Below are positions 1 to 13,057 of a stretch of 64,000 nucleotides of DNA, in pieces; within the stretch, counting starts at the first letter, position 1, and each line of letters begins with the position of its first letter. The translations under genes and the position numbers were made by a program. The notes under the pieces are model-generated. The model was not told the DNA's origin, made no database searches, and worked only from the letters and a program-made list of their open reading frames with translations. Origin of the DNA: Leucobacter luti. GTDB taxonomy: Bacteria; Actinomycetota; Actinomycetes; Actinomycetales; Microbacteriaceae. The stretch lies in NCBI RefSeq assembly GCF_004217175.1, contig NZ_SHKI01000002.1, positions 1 through 64,000 on the forward strand, written 5' to 3'.

Positions 1-87
1 GGTCACATTCCGAACCCGGAAGCTAAGACTGACTGCGCCGATGGTACTGCACTCGGGAGGGTGTGGGAGAGTAGGACACCGCCGGAC
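1..87 (+). rRNA. rrf: 5S ribosomal RNA, 3' part
   Basis: The first ~87 bases match the conserved 3' two thirds of actinobacterial 5S rRNA: CCGAACCCGGAAGCTAAG near the start, the GCGCCGATGGTACTGC arm, and GGGAGAGTAGGACACCGCC near the end. The 5' third lies outside the window. The window therefore begins at the end of an rRNA operon transcribed rightward. The exact 3' end is set by family knowledge and may be off by a base or two. Confidence 0.93.
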
Positions 88-96
88 ACCTTTTAT

Positions 97-172
97 CGAG
101 GGTCGTATCCAAGGGAAACCAGTGATGGTTATCCTTGGATGCGACCCTCGACTCATTTATAGACTTTTTATT
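97..172 (+). terminator. rRNA operon terminator
   Basis: A long inverted repeat pairs CGAGGGTCG..ATCCAAGG (97-113) with CCTTGGAT.CGACCCTCG (133-150). It is followed by a T-rich tail containing ACTTTTTATTTC. It directly follows the 5S rRNA, as expected for an intrinsic rrn terminator. Confidence 0.85.
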
Positions 173-200
173 TCAATAGCGTGCAGCGGGAGGCAGCTTT

Positions 201-2596
<2,396 letters not shown>

Positions 2597-2600
<4 letters not shown>

Positions 2601-3637
2601 GCCTCTTCGGTCGCAAGCCCACTCCGCTCGGGGCGGCGCCCATCGAGGGCCGCGAGCTGCTGCTCGCGGACCTCGACGGCGTGGTCTACCGCGGGCCCGG
2701 CGCGATCCCGGGCGCGGTCGCCGAACTGAACCGCGCGGGCGAGCGCGTCCAGCTCGGCTACATCACGAACAACGCATCCCGCACCGACGTGGCGGTGGCA
2801 GCCCACCTCAGCGAGCTCGGGCTCCACGCCGCTCCCGGCGACGTGGTCACCTCGCCGCAGGCGGCGGTTGCGCTGCTGCGCGAGACGCTGGCGCCGGGCG
2901 CCCGCGTGCTCGTGGTGGGTGGCGAGGGCCTCACCGATGAGCTGGCGAAGGCCGGTTATGAGGTGACGCGCAGCGCCGACGACAATCCCGACGCGGTACT
3001 GCAGGGCTTCGCGCCCGAGGTCGGCTGGGTGCACCTCGCGGAGGCCGCGTTTGCGCTGGCCGAGCAGCCGGGCCGCGACCCGCTGCCCTGGATCGCGACG
3101 AACACCGACTGGACGATCCCGGTCGCCCGCGGCCTCGCACCCGGAAACGGCACGCTCGTTTCCGCCGTGCACACGGCAGTGCAGCGGCTCCCGGTGTTCG
3201 CGGGGAAGCCCGAGACCCCGATCTTCGAGGCGGCGTTCGACCGCTTCGGAACGCGCAACGCGCTGATGATCGGCGATCGGCTCGACACCGACATGAAGGG
3301 CGCGCGCGCCGCCGGCATCCCGTCGCTGCACGTGCTCACCGGCGTCGACCGTCCCAAGCAGCTTGTTGCCGCGTCACGCGACATGCACCCGGACTTCATC
3401 GTGGCCTCTCTCGCGGAGCTGCATGAGCCGTACCCGGAAACGGTGCAGCGCAAGGACGGCAGCATGCAGGTGGGCACGGCCCGCGTCGGAATGGACGGGC
3501 ACATCGTGCGGATCGACGCCGAGGGCGACTCGGCGATCAACCTGCTTCGCGCCGGGTGCGCCGCGATCTGGGCCTCCGGGCTCGCGATCTACGGCCTCCA
3601 GGTGCCCGAGCGACTGTACGAGGATCACTGGAGCTGA
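2597..3637 (+). CDS. HAD-superfamily phosphatase (NagD/PNPase-like, Rv1692-type)
   Basis: 346 aa, GTG start in a GTGA overlap with the TPR gene. HAD motif I is near residue 25 (LLADLDGVVYRG) and the NagD-type 'YITNN' motif II is near residue 54. The C-terminal motif GDRLDTDMKGA lies near residue 222. The cap domain between motifs II and III is the C2 type. Rv1692, at the same position in M. tuberculosis, is a glycerol-3-phosphate phosphatase, so a similar role is plausible. The C-terminal ~60 residues extend beyond the HAD core. The motif assignment is secure; the substrate is inferred from synteny. Confidence 0.9.
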
Positions 3638-3687
3638 GCTGACGCGCGCCCCGCACGTCGCTCGGCGCGCGCGTCGGAGGCTGGGGC

Positions 3688-3699
3688 TAGGCTGGTCAC
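3688..3699 (+). promoter_or_regulatory. -10 element of a leaderless promoter
   Basis: TAGGCT (3688-3693) ends 6 nt before the ATG at 3700. The transcript would therefore begin at or next to the start codon. No clear -35 hexamer is seen. Prediction from spacing only. Confidence 0.5.
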
Positions 3700-3879
3700 A
3701 TGACCGATTTCGAGCCGACTACTCCAGCCGCGGAGGCCGCGGGTCCGAGCGACGACGGCCTGCTCGGACGCATCGAGATCATTGAGTCCCAGCCGCTGCA
3801 GCAGCGCGCGGCCGGGTTTGAGCAGCTGCACGACGAGCTGCTCGCAGAGCTGCAGCGGGGCGACCACGGTGGCGCCTGA
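3700..3879 (+). CDS. Small conserved-position protein (Rv1693-type)
   Basis: 59 aa, with no cysteine and no membrane segment. Residues 21-53 form a predicted helix rich in Gln, Leu and Glu (QPLQQRAAGFEQLHDELLAE). It is read directly from the sequence between the phosphatase and tlyA. Its ORF overlaps the GTG of tlyA by 11 nt, which suggests translational coupling. M. tuberculosis Rv1693 is a similarly tiny ORF at the same place between Rv1692 and tlyA, so this is likely a real gene that annotators often miss. A TAGGCT box 6 nt upstream would give a leaderless mRNA. Function unknown. Confidence 0.75.
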   Translation: MTDFEPTTPAAEAAGPSDDGLLGRIEIIESQPLQQRAAGFEQLHDELLAELQRGDHGGA

Positions 3880-4759
3880 ACCCGCCGCCACCGCGCGCTC
3901 CAGCGCGGTCTGGGCTGGCGAGCCCGGCCGCCTCGACCGGGTGCTGCCCGAGCTCGGTCTTGCGCGCTCGCGCAGCCGGGCGACCGAGCTGATCGCCGCG
4001 GGCGGCGTGAGCGTTGACGGCCGGGTTGCCGTCAAGCCCGGGCTGCGCGTCTCGCCCGGCTCCCGGATCGACGTCGCGGGCGATGACCACTACGTGGGCC
4101 GGGCGGCGCACAAGCTGATCGCGGCGCTCGACGCGTTTGAGATCCCGGTCGCCGGCCGCACGGCGCTCGACCTCGGTGCCTCCACCGGCGGCTTCACGCA
4201 GGTGCTCCTTGAGCGCGACGTGCGCGTGGTGCAGGCGATCGACGTGGGGCGGGATCAGCTCGCGCAGCAGCTCCGCGACGATCCGCGCGTGCGCCTCGTC
4301 GAGGGTCGCAACGCGCGCGAGCTCACCGCCGAGAACCTGGCCGCCGACACCGGGGTGGCCGAGGCGCCCGATCTCGTGGTGGCCGATCTCTCGTTCATCT
4401 CGCTGTCGCTGGTGTTTCCCGCGATCGCGCGCGTCGCCGCCGCGACCGCCGATCTCGTGCTGCTCGTCAAACCGCAGTTCGAGGTGGGCCGCGTGCGCGA
4501 CGGCGTGGTCACCTCGCCGGAGAAGTGGGCCGAGGCGATTCGGATCGTGCTCCGCGCAGCCGCTGCGCAGGGGTTCTCGGCGGCCGGCCTCGCCGCCTCG
4601 CCGATCGCGGGCGGCAGCGGGAACCGTGAATTCCTGGCGCACTTTGTGCCAGGTTCGGGGGCCCATCCGACAGAATGGGAGGGGCGGATCGCGCAGTTGT
4701 GCGGTCTGCCGCAGTCTGCTCACGGGACCGACTCGGGGCGAGCGGAGGGAGCGCAATGA
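3869..4759 (+). CDS. tlyA: TlyA 16S/23S rRNA cytidine-2'-O-methyltransferase (hemolysin A family)
   Basis: 296 aa from the GTG at 3869; the longer upstream in-frame ORF is out-competed by the small gene before it. Residues ~15-75 are an S4 RNA-binding domain (RSRSRATELIAAGGV). Residues ~90-270 are an FtsJ/RrmJ-like Rossmann methyltransferase with SAM motif ALDLGASTGGFT and catalytic-type lysine in LLVKPQFEVG. The family methylates C1409 of 16S and C1920 of 23S rRNA and determines capreomycin/viomycin susceptibility. A ~28-residue C-terminal tail exceeds the usual 268 aa. The stop overlaps the nadK ATG (ATGA). Confidence 0.93.
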   Translation: MAPEPAATARSSAVWAGEPGRLDRVLPELGLARSRSRATELIAAGGVSVDGRVAVKPGLRVSPGSRIDVAGDDHYVGRAAHKLIAALDAFEIPVAGRTALDLGASTGGFTQVLLERDVRVVQAIDVGRDQLAQQLRDDPRVRLVEGRNARELTAENLAADTGVAEAPDLVVADLSFISLSLVFPAIARVAAATADLVLLVKPQFEVGRVRDGVVTSPEKWAEAIRIVLRAAAAQGFSAAGLAASPIAGGSGNREFLAHFVPGSGAHPTEWEGRIAQLCGLPQSAHGTDSGRAEGAQ

Positions 4760-5685
4760 CCACCACGGTGCCAGGCGGTGAACCGCGGCGATTCCTCATC
4801 GTGTCACACACGCACCGAGAAGAGGCGGTCGCGGCGACCCTCGCGGCCGTGTCCGCGCTGCAGGGGGCCGGCGTGGTGCCGGTGTTCGACAGCGATGATT
4901 GCGACGAGTTTGCGCCGCACCTCGACGTGTCGCGTGTCGCGCGCCTCGGCGTCGACGTGGCGGTCACCCAGCTTGAGGTCGCGATCGTGCTCGGCGGCGA
5001 CGGCACGATCCTGCGCGCGGCCGAGCTGCTGCGCGGCTCGCAGTGTCCCATCGTCGGGGTCAACCTCGGCCACGTCGGGTTCCTTGCCGAGATGGAGAGC
5101 TTCGACCTCGCGTCCACGATCGAGCGCGTGCTGTGGCGCGACTACACGGTCGAGGAACGCCTCACGCTCGAGGTCACCGCGAGCCTTGACGGCGAAGTGA
5201 TCGCCGACACGTGGGCGCTCAACGAGGCGAGCGTCGAGAAGCGTCGCCGCATGCTGGAGGTCGAGATCGGGGTAGACGGCCTGCCCGTCTCTTCGTTCGC
5301 GTGCGACGGGATGGTCGTGGCCACCCCCACCGGGTCGACCGCGTACGCGTTCTCGGCGGGCGGCCCCGTCGTGTGGCCGGGCGTGCAGGCGATGCTGATG
5401 GTGCCGATCGCGGCGCACGCGCTGTTCAGCCGGCCGCTCGTTACGGGCACCGACTCCGAGCTCAGCGTGCGGATCCTGCCCGAGAACGTGGGTCCCGGCG
5501 TGCTGTGGTGCGACGGCCGGCGGCGCACCGAACTGCCCGCCGGGTCGATCGTGCGCGTGCGTCGCTCGCCGCACTCGGTGCGGCTCGCGCGGCTCACGGA
5601 GGCGCCGTTCTCAGACCGCCTCGTGCGGAAGTTCCACCTCCCGGTATCCGGGTGGCGCGGCAACGGGCGCGAGGGGCGCGCATGA
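4756..5685 (+). CDS. nadK: NAD kinase
   Basis: 309 aa, ATGA-coupled to tlyA. It phosphorylates NAD+ to NADP+ using ATP or polyphosphate. Visible motifs are GGDGTIL (residue ~80), NLGHVGFLAEM (~103) and the nucleotide/NAD-binding TPTGSTAYAFSAGGP (~190). The length fits the family. The order tlyA-nadK-recN is the standard actinobacterial one. The stop overlaps the recN start (ATGA), so the four genes from 3700 to 7370 look like one operon. Confidence 0.97.
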   Translation: MTTTVPGGEPRRFLIVSHTHREEAVAATLAAVSALQGAGVVPVFDSDDCDEFAPHLDVSRVARLGVDVAVTQLEVAIVLGGDGTILRAAELLRGSQCPIVGVNLGHVGFLAEMESFDLASTIERVLWRDYTVEERLTLEVTASLDGEVIADTWALNEASVEKRRRMLEVEIGVDGLPVSSFACDGMVVATPTGSTAYAFSAGGPVVWPGVQAMLMVPIAAHALFSRPLVTGTDSELSVRILPENVGPGVLWCDGRRRTELPAGSIVRVRRSPHSVRLARLTEAPFSDRLVRKFHLPVSGWRGNGREGRA

Positions 5686-7370
5686 TCGACGAGCTGCGGA
5701 TCCGCGACCTCGGCGTGATCGCCGACGCGACCCTCCCGCTCGGGCCCGGGTTCACGGCGATCACGGGCGAGACCGGCGCGGGCAAGACGATGGTGGTGAG
5801 CGCGCTCGGTCTGCTCATGGGCGAGCGCAGCGACGCGGGTGCCGTGCGCGCGGGCGCCGCGCAGGCGCGCGTCAACGGCCTCATCCACACGGCGGATCCG
5901 GCGGTCGCCGAACTGGTCGACGAGCTCGGCGGCGACGTCGAGGACGGCGAGCTGGTGCTCAGCCGCACGGTCTCCGCCGAGGGGCGCAGCCGCGCGAGCG
6001 TGGGCGGCGCGAGCACCCCGGTGGGGAGCCTCGCGAAGCTCGCCGAACGGCTCTTTGCCGTGCACGGCCAGTCGGAGCAGCTGCGACTGCGCTCGGCCGC
6101 GGCGCAGCGCGACACCCTCGACCGCTTCGGCGGGGCCGAGCTCGGCGGGGTGCTCGCCGAGTATCGCGCCGCGCACCGCGCCCGGCGCGAGCTCGCGGAG
6201 CGGGTCGCCGAGCTGACGGCCGCCCGCGACGAGCGGGCCGCGGAGGCCGCCCGGCTGAAAGCCGAGCTCGACGAGATCGCCGCCGTGGACCCCCAGCCGG
6301 GGGAGGACGCAGAGCTCACCGCGCGGATCGACCTGCTGAGCAACGTCGAGGCCCTGCGCTCCGCCACCGCGGAGGCGCACGAGGCGCTTGCGACCGAGTC
6401 GGACGACCCGATGAGCCGCGACGCCGGCAGCCTGATCGACGCCGCCGTGCGCGAGCTTGAGCGCGTCGCCGCGCACGACGAGCGCCTGGGCACGGTGCTC
6501 GAAGCGCTGCGCAGCGTGAGCTTTCAGGTGGCCGACGCCGCCCGCGAGCTCGCCGCGTACGTGGACGACCTCGACGTGGAGGGGCCGGGCGAGCTCGCCC
6601 GCGCCAACCAGCGGCTCGCGGCGCTCAACGGCCTGTTCCGGCTGTACGGCGTCGACGCGGCCGCGGTGATCGAGTACTCGGCCCACGGCGCGGTCCGCCT
6701 CACCGAGCTTGAGGGCGACGACGAGCTGATTGGCGAGCTCGCCCGGCAGCTCGACGACGTCACCGCTCAGGAGCGGAGCCTCGCGAATCGCCTCACCGAG
6801 CTGCGCACGGCCGCCGCGGCGCGACTCTCCGAGCTCGTGACCGTCGAGCTGCGCCAGCTCGCGCTCCCCGACGCGGCGTTCACCGTGCTCGTGACCCCGC
6901 TCGACGCGCTCGGCGGCGCCGGCGCGGATGAGGTGCAGTTGCTGCTGAGCCCGCACCCCGGCGCCACGCCGCGGCCAATTGCCAAGAGCGCATCGGGCGG
7001 CGAGCTGTCGCGCGTGATGCTCGCGCTCGAAGTGGTGGTCGCCGGCGTCGATCCGGTGCCGACATTCGTGTTTGACGAAGTCGACGCGGGGGTGGGCGGT
7101 GCCGCCGCGATCGAGATTGGCCGGCGCCTCGCGCGCCTGGCCCGCTCGTCGCAGGTGATCGTGGTCACCCACCTCGCGCAGGTCGCCGCGTTCGCGGGCA
7201 ACCACCTGCAGGTGGTCAAGGACTCGGCCGGCGGCTTCACGGAGTCGAGCTGCCGCCGCCTCGACGGCGACGAGCGGCTCGCCGAGATGGCGCGCCTGCT
7301 CTCGGGGCTGAGCGACTCGGAGAGCGCGCTTGAGCACGCCGCCGAGCTGCTGGCCCTGCGCGAGGAGTAG
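5682..7370 (+). CDS. recN: DNA repair protein RecN
   Basis: 562 aa SMC-like ATPase for double-strand-break repair. Walker A is GETGAGKT (residue ~30). The long middle region (~150-380) is a helical coiled coil rich in Ala/Glu/Arg. The ABC signature SASGGELSRVMLALE and Walker B TFVFDEVDAGVGG follow near residues 440-475. A D-loop-like VVTHLAQVAAF comes after. ATGA-coupled to nadK. It is the last gene of this operon; the next 169 bp are GC-rich without an ORF. Confidence 0.97.
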   Translation: MIDELRIRDLGVIADATLPLGPGFTAITGETGAGKTMVVSALGLLMGERSDAGAVRAGAAQARVNGLIHTADPAVAELVDELGGDVEDGELVLSRTVSAEGRSRASVGGASTPVGSLAKLAERLFAVHGQSEQLRLRSAAAQRDTLDRFGGAELGGVLAEYRAAHRARRELAERVAELTAARDERAAEAARLKAELDEIAAVDPQPGEDAELTARIDLLSNVEALRSATAEAHEALATESDDPMSRDAGSLIDAAVRELERVAAHDERLGTVLEALRSVSFQVADAARELAAYVDDLDVEGPGELARANQRLAALNGLFRLYGVDAAAVIEYSAHGAVRLTELEGDDELIGELARQLDDVTAQERSLANRLTELRTAAAARLSELVTVELRQLALPDAAFTVLVTPLDALGGAGADEVQLLLSPHPGATPRPIAKSASGGELSRVMLALEVVVAGVDPVPTFVFDEVDAGVGGAAAIEIGRRLARLARSSQVIVVTHLAQVAAFAGNHLQVVKDSAGGFTESSCRRLDGDERLAEMARLLSGLSDSESALEHAAELLALREE

Positions 7371-7527
7371 CCTCGCCGCCGAGCCGGACGGGGCGACCCG
7401 CCGGGACGAGCCCGCCGGGATCGCCGCGTGATCCGCCGGCCCACCTGATGGCCGGCCGAGCCCGCGGACTGGCCGGTCCGGCCGCGCATTCCGCCGCGAG
7501 TTCTGCCGCGCGGGGCGCGCGGGCTGC

Positions 7528-7539
7528 TACGCTCCACAC
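7528..7539 (+). promoter_or_regulatory. -10 element, leaderless promoter of the AI-2E permease gene
   Basis: TACGCT (7528-7533) ends 6 nt before the ATG at 7540. No ribosome-binding site precedes the ATG, which supports a leaderless start. The rest of the 7371-7539 spacer shows only GC-rich sequence. Confidence 0.5.
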
Positions 7540-8805
7540 ATGGTGAAGTTGTTCGGCCGACGACGGCAACAGGGGGCCCCGTCCACTCCGACTCCGGGGG
7601 CGGATGAAGCCGCGAAAGCGGCGTATCTCGACTCGCATCCGGACGTGGTGCACGCGGATATCGAGCAGATGGACGCTGACACGCGTGAGATGTACCGCGA
7701 CGCCCGCGAGGCGGCGCAGGACGCGCACGAGGAGCGTTCGAAGGTGCCGACCCGCGAGTTCGTGATCCGCGGGCCGTTCCAGCTCGGCTTCACGGTGACG
7801 CTGGGCGTGCTCGTCGCGATGCTCTTCGGGGGGATGGTCGACCAGCTCACCACGATCATCATGTACGTGGTCGCCGCACTGTTCGTGGCGCTCGGCCTCG
7901 ACCCGGTGGTGCGCTGGCTTGAGCGCAAGGGTCTCGGGCGCGGGCTCGGCATCGGCGTGGTGTTCGGCGGCTTCGTGGTGATCATCGCGGCGCTGCTCGC
8001 GGTCATCATCCCCATGATCGCCAACCAGGTCACGCTCCTGATCCGGAGCGCGCCGACGCTGTTCCGCGACATCACGCACCAGCAGTGGTTCGTTGAAATG
8101 AACCAGAACTTCGGCAAGTTCATCGACTTCGACGGGCTCCTCAAGACCGGGCAGGACCTGGTCAGTAAGCCCGAGAACTGGGCGCAGGTTGCGGGCGGCG
8201 TGTGGCAGGCCGGCGTCGGCGTGGCAAACGGCCTCACCGCGGGCCTGATCGTGCTGATCCTCACCCTGTACTTCCTCGCCTCGCTGCGCACCATCAAGCG
8301 CGCGTTCTACTCGCTCGTGGCGCGCTCCGGGCGCGCGAAGGTGATGGACATCACCGAGCAGGTCACCAAGTCGGTGGGCGGCTACCTGAGCGGCATGGTG
8401 GTGCTCGCGTTTATCAACTCGGTGCTGGGCTTCGTGATGATGACGATCGTGGGGGTCCCGTTCGCGGGCCTGGTCGCTGTTGGCGTGTTCCTGCTCGCGA
8501 TGATCCCCCTCATCGGCTCGGTCGTCGCGACCGTGCTCGTCGCCACCGTCGCACTGTTCGACTCGCCGATGACCGCGATTATCGCCGCCGCGTACTACCT
8601 GGTCTACATGCAGATCGAGTCCTACGTGCTGACCCCGCGCATCATGAACCGCGTGGTGTCGGTCCCCGGCTCGCTCGTGGTGATCGGCGCGCTCGCCGGC
8701 GGCACGCTGCTCGGCCTGCTCGGCGCCCTGATTTCGATCCCCGTCACCGCGATGGTGCTCATGGTGATCAAGCAGGTGTGGGTGCCGCGACAAGAGCTGC
8801 GGTAA
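7540..8805 (+). CDS. AI-2E family transporter (PerM-like permease)
   Basis: 421 aa. The N-terminal ~65 residues are charged and cytosolic. They are followed by eight or so hydrophobic segments between residues 80 and 400 in the AI-2E/UPF0118 pattern, including the amphipathic central section (~170-235) and the GVPFAGLVAVGVFLLAMIPL region near residue 303. Family members export small molecules (AI-2, indole, Na+ in some cases), but the substrate here cannot be read. In M. tuberculosis the recN-pyrG interval instead holds Rv1697 and Rv1698, so the interval differs in this lineage. Confidence 0.88.
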   Translation: MVKLFGRRRQQGAPSTPTPGADEAAKAAYLDSHPDVVHADIEQMDADTREMYRDAREAAQDAHEERSKVPTREFVIRGPFQLGFTVTLGVLVAMLFGGMVDQLTTIIMYVVAALFVALGLDPVVRWLERKGLGRGLGIGVVFGGFVVIIAALLAVIIPMIANQVTLLIRSAPTLFRDITHQQWFVEMNQNFGKFIDFDGLLKTGQDLVSKPENWAQVAGGVWQAGVGVANGLTAGLIVLILTLYFLASLRTIKRAFYSLVARSGRAKVMDITEQVTKSVGGYLSGMVVLAFINSVLGFVMMTIVGVPFAGLVAVGVFLLAMIPLIGSVVATVLVATVALFDSPMTAIIAAAYYLVYMQIESYVLTPRIMNRVVSVPGSLVVIGALAGGTLLGLLGALISIPVTAMVLMVIKQVWVPRQELR

Positions 8806-8845
8806 CCCGCAGCCGAACTCGCACGCCACACCCGGACACAACTGA

Positions 8846-8859
8846 TAGGATCGAAGCCC
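8846..8859 (+). promoter_or_regulatory. -10 element upstream of pyrG
   Basis: TAGGAT (8846-8851) ends 8 nt before the GTG at 8860. No Shine-Dalgarno sequence is evident, so a leaderless or nearly leaderless transcript is likely. Confidence 0.45.
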
Positions 8860-10558
<1,699 letters not shown>

Positions 10559-10566
<8 letters not shown>

Positions 10567-11218
10567 CGAGCCCCCTGCGGGCAGCGAGCAGCTCGCCGAC
10601 GAGCCGGCCGACGTGGTCGTGCTCGACAGCGAGCTGCTCGTGCGCGGGCACGTCTGGGACGTGCGCCGCGACACGTTCGAGTTCGGCGACGCCGAGCTGG
10701 TGCGCGACTACCTCGACCATCCCGGCGCGGTCGCGGTGCTCGCGCTCGACGCCGAGGACCGCGTGCTGCTGATCCAGCAGTACCGGCACGCGATCGGCCA
10801 CCGCGACTGGGAGATCCCCGCCGGCCTCATGGACATGCCGGGGGAGTCCGGGCTCGTGGGTGCGCAGCGGGAACTCGCCGAGGAGGCGGACCTGCGCGCC
10901 GAGAGCTGGGGGATCCTGCTTGACCTCTTTCTGTCGCCCGGCGGCACGAGCGAGGCAATGCGGATCTTCATCGCGCGCGACGTGCACGAGGCGACTCACG
11001 ACTACGTCCGCTCGGAGGAAGAAGCCGAGCTGGTGCCGCACTGGGTGCCGCTCGACGACGCCGTTGCGGCGGCCCTCGACGGCCGGATTCAGAACGCCGT
11101 GACCGTCAGCGCCGTGCTCGCCGCGGCCGCGGCCCGCGCCGCCAGCTGGCGCACCGTGCGCGACGCTGATCTGCCGTGGACGGCGCGCGCGGCCGCCCGG
11201 GGAGAGCGCTCCTCCTGA
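10559..11218 (+). CDS. Nudix hydrolase, ADP-ribose pyrophosphatase type (Rv1700-like)
   Basis: 219 aa from the GTG at 10559. The Nudix box runs from AGLMDMPGE to RELAEEADL (residues ~90-115), with the extra residue seen in Rv1700-type ADP-ribose pyrophosphatases. It would hydrolyse ADP-ribose to AMP and ribose-5-phosphate. It is translationally coupled to pyrG upstream and to xerD downstream (stop and start share one base, TGATG). Family assignment is strong; substrate is by family and synteny. Confidence 0.9.
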
Positions 11219-12222
11219 TGGGTGTGAGCGCGGCACAGGGCGCGCAGCGCTTCCTGCGCCACGTCGCCCTCGAACTGGGCCTCTCCGTGAACAGCCAGGC
11301 GGCCTACCGGCGCGACCTCACCGCGTACACCGCGTGGCTCGCCGAGCAGGGGATCACCGACCTTGGCCAGGTGACGCCCGAGACGCTGTCAGCCTACGTC
11401 GTGGCGCTCGGCGACCCGGCGCAGCCCCTCGCCCCGGCGTCGATCACGCGTCGGCTCTCGACTGTGCGCGGCATGCACCGCTTCCTGTTCGAAGAGGGGC
11501 TGCTCGACACCCACGCCGGGAGCGGGGTGCGCACCCCGAAGCGCGCGCAGCGCCTCCCCAAGGCCCTCGCGATTGAGGACGTTGAGGCGCTGCTCGCCGC
11601 GGCCGGCGGTGGAGCTGGTGCTGGCGGTGGAGCTGGTGCTGGCGGTGGCGGATCCGACGAGCCGGTCGCGCTGCGCGACCGGGCCCTGCTCGAGCTGCTC
11701 TACGCGAGCGGCGCTCGTATCAGCGAGGTCACGGCGCTCGACCTCGACGACCTGCTCACGGGCACAGGCACGGGGGAGACCTGGCTGGACCCGGAGGGCG
11801 CGCTCACCGACGGCGGCTTCATCCAGGTGACCGGCAAGGGCTCGAAGCAGCGGATCGTGCCCTACGGCAGCTACGCGGGGCGCGCGCTCGCCGCGTACCT
11901 CGTGCGGGCCCGCCCGCAGATGGCCGCTGCCGGATCCGGCACCCCAGCCCTGTTCGTTGGCCCCCGTGGCGGGCGGCTCTCGCGACAGAGCGCGTGGCTG
12001 GTGATCCGCGCCGCCGCCGAGCGCGCCGGGATCACTGCCGAGGTGTCGCCGCACACGCTCCGGCACTCGTTCGCCACGCACCTGCTCGCGGGCGGGGCCG
12101 ACGTGCGTACCGTGCAGGAGCTGCTCGGCCACGCCTCCGTGACCACCACGCAGATCTACACCCAGGTGACGGCCGACACCCTGCGCGAGCACTACCTGCT
12201 CGCGCACCCCCGCGCCCGGTAG
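11218..12222 (+). CDS. xerD: Tyrosine recombinase XerD with a Gly/Ala linker insertion
   Basis: 334 aa. SAM-like core-binding domain at residues 1-100. The catalytic domain has Arg in ASGARISEV, Lys in [32 protein letters not shown] and the Tyr in TQIYTQV. It resolves chromosome dimers with XerC at dif. Residues ~128-145 are a low-complexity stretch (GGGAGAGGGAGAGGGG) encoded by a short DNA repeat at 11605-11652, absent from typical 300-residue XerD proteins. It lies between the two domains and may only lengthen the linker. Confidence 0.92.
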   Translation: MGVSAAQGAQRFLRHVALELGLSVNSQAAYRRDLTAYTAWLAEQGITDLGQVTPETLSAYVVALGDPAQPLAPASITRRLSTVRGMHRFLFEEGLLDTHAGSGVRTPKRAQRLPKALAIEDVEALLAAAGGGAGAGGGAGAGGGGSDEPVALRDRALLELLYASGARISEVTALDLDDLLTGTGTGETWLDPEGALTDGGFIQVTGKGSKQRIVPYGSYAGRALAAYLVRARPQMAAAGSGTPALFVGPRGGRLSRQSAWLVIRAAAERAGITAEVSPHTLRHSFATHLLAGGADVRTVQELLGHASVTTTQIYTQVTADTLREHYLLAHPRAR

Positions 12223-12323
12223 CGGCCTGCCGCGCTGCTGCCCATTCGCCACCGCGCACGCGCCCAGCTCCGCCGCACTCGCATTCCGCCGGGCTCGCGG
12301 TCCGTTGCGCGCCGGCGCTCCGC

Positions 12324-12426
12324 CGAACTCACGCAGGAGATCCGAACTCAGGCGGACGGATTCGCCCGATTCTCCCCGCCTGAGTTCGGATCTCCTGCGT
12401 GAGCTCGGATCTCCTGCGTGAGCTCG
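12324..12426. repeat. Intergenic palindromic repeat, copy 1 (extended)
   Basis: The left arm CGAACTCACGCAGGAGATCC plus GAACTCAGGCGG (12324-12355) is the reverse complement of CCGCCTGAGTTCGGATCTCC plus TGCGTGAGCTCG (12376-12407), with one mismatch. A further half copy (CTCGGATCTCCTGCGTGAGC) follows at 12403-12425. It lies after xerD in a spacer without ORFs. Related copies are at 15847-15923 and 25053-25136. Confidence 0.9.
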
Positions 12427-12438
12427 GGCGGGAACACA

Positions 12439-12473
12439 GCGGGGCCCCGGAAGCGTGTGCTCCGGGGCCCCGC
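12439..12473. terminator. Hairpin between convergent xerD and PEBP genes
   Basis: GCGGGGCCCCGGA and TCCGGGGCCCCGC pair perfectly over 13 bp around a 9-nt loop. There is no U-tract. The position between convergent genes suggests a bidirectional terminator. Confidence 0.65.
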
Positions 12474-12493
12474 GGGTGCCGAACGGTGGACTT

Positions 12494-13027
12494 TTAGTGC
12501 CCGAAAACTCCGGTCAGCCGAGCGCGGCCAAGCGTGTGACCGAACATCTGGAAACCGAGCAACCCCGGGGAGGCGAGCTCGTCGAGGTCGATCGACGCAA
12601 CGTCGAGTGCGTGCACCACGAACATGTAGCGGTGGTCGCCGTGCCCGGGGGGCGGAGCGGAGCCCACGAACCCGCGCACGCCGCCGTCATTTCGGAGCAG
12701 CGTGAGCGAGGACTCGTACTCGGGGAGTACCTGATCGAGGGTGATGGCGCCCTCGGCGAGCGAGCTCAGCTCTGGGGAGAGGTTGTACGCGGCGAGGTGC
12801 CAGAAGCCACTCGCTGTGGGGGCATCGGGGTCGTAGCACGTCAACGCGTAGCTGCGCGTGCCCTCGGGCGCGCCGCTCCAGCTCAGCTGCGGCGAACGGT
12901 CGCCCCCGCCGGTGCCGATCATGCCGGCGACCTGCGCGAGCGGCATGCGGCCGCCGTCCTGCAGGGACTCCGAGGTCAGGGTGAACTCTGCGACCGCGGG
13001 CAGCGCGGCGTATGGATCGTAGGTCAA
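12494..13027 (-). CDS. YbhB/YbcL (PEBP) family protein
   Basis: 177 aa. The start is a TTG preceded by AAAGGA at 5-nt spacing, so this is a rare start codon. PEBP-fold motifs are present: SPQLSWSGAPEGTRSYAL, the DPDAP ligand-site motif near residue 67, and GHGDHRYMFVVHAL near residue 128. Bacterial members are soluble, and their ligand is unknown. It lies 30 nt downstream of the SDR gene and is the last gene of a leftward symporter-SDR-PEBP group. Confidence 0.88.
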   Translation of the reverse strand: MTYDPYAALPAVAEFTLTSESLQDGGRMPLAQVAGMIGTGGGDRSPQLSWSGAPEGTRSYALTCYDPDAPTASGFWHLAAYNLSPELSSLAEGAITLDQVLPEYESSLTLLRNDGGVRGFVGSAPPPGHGDHRYMFVVHALDVASIDLDELASPGLLGFQMFGHTLGRARLTGVFGH

Positions 13028-13057
13028 AGCAGTCCTTTCGTTGGGGTGAGTGGCGGT

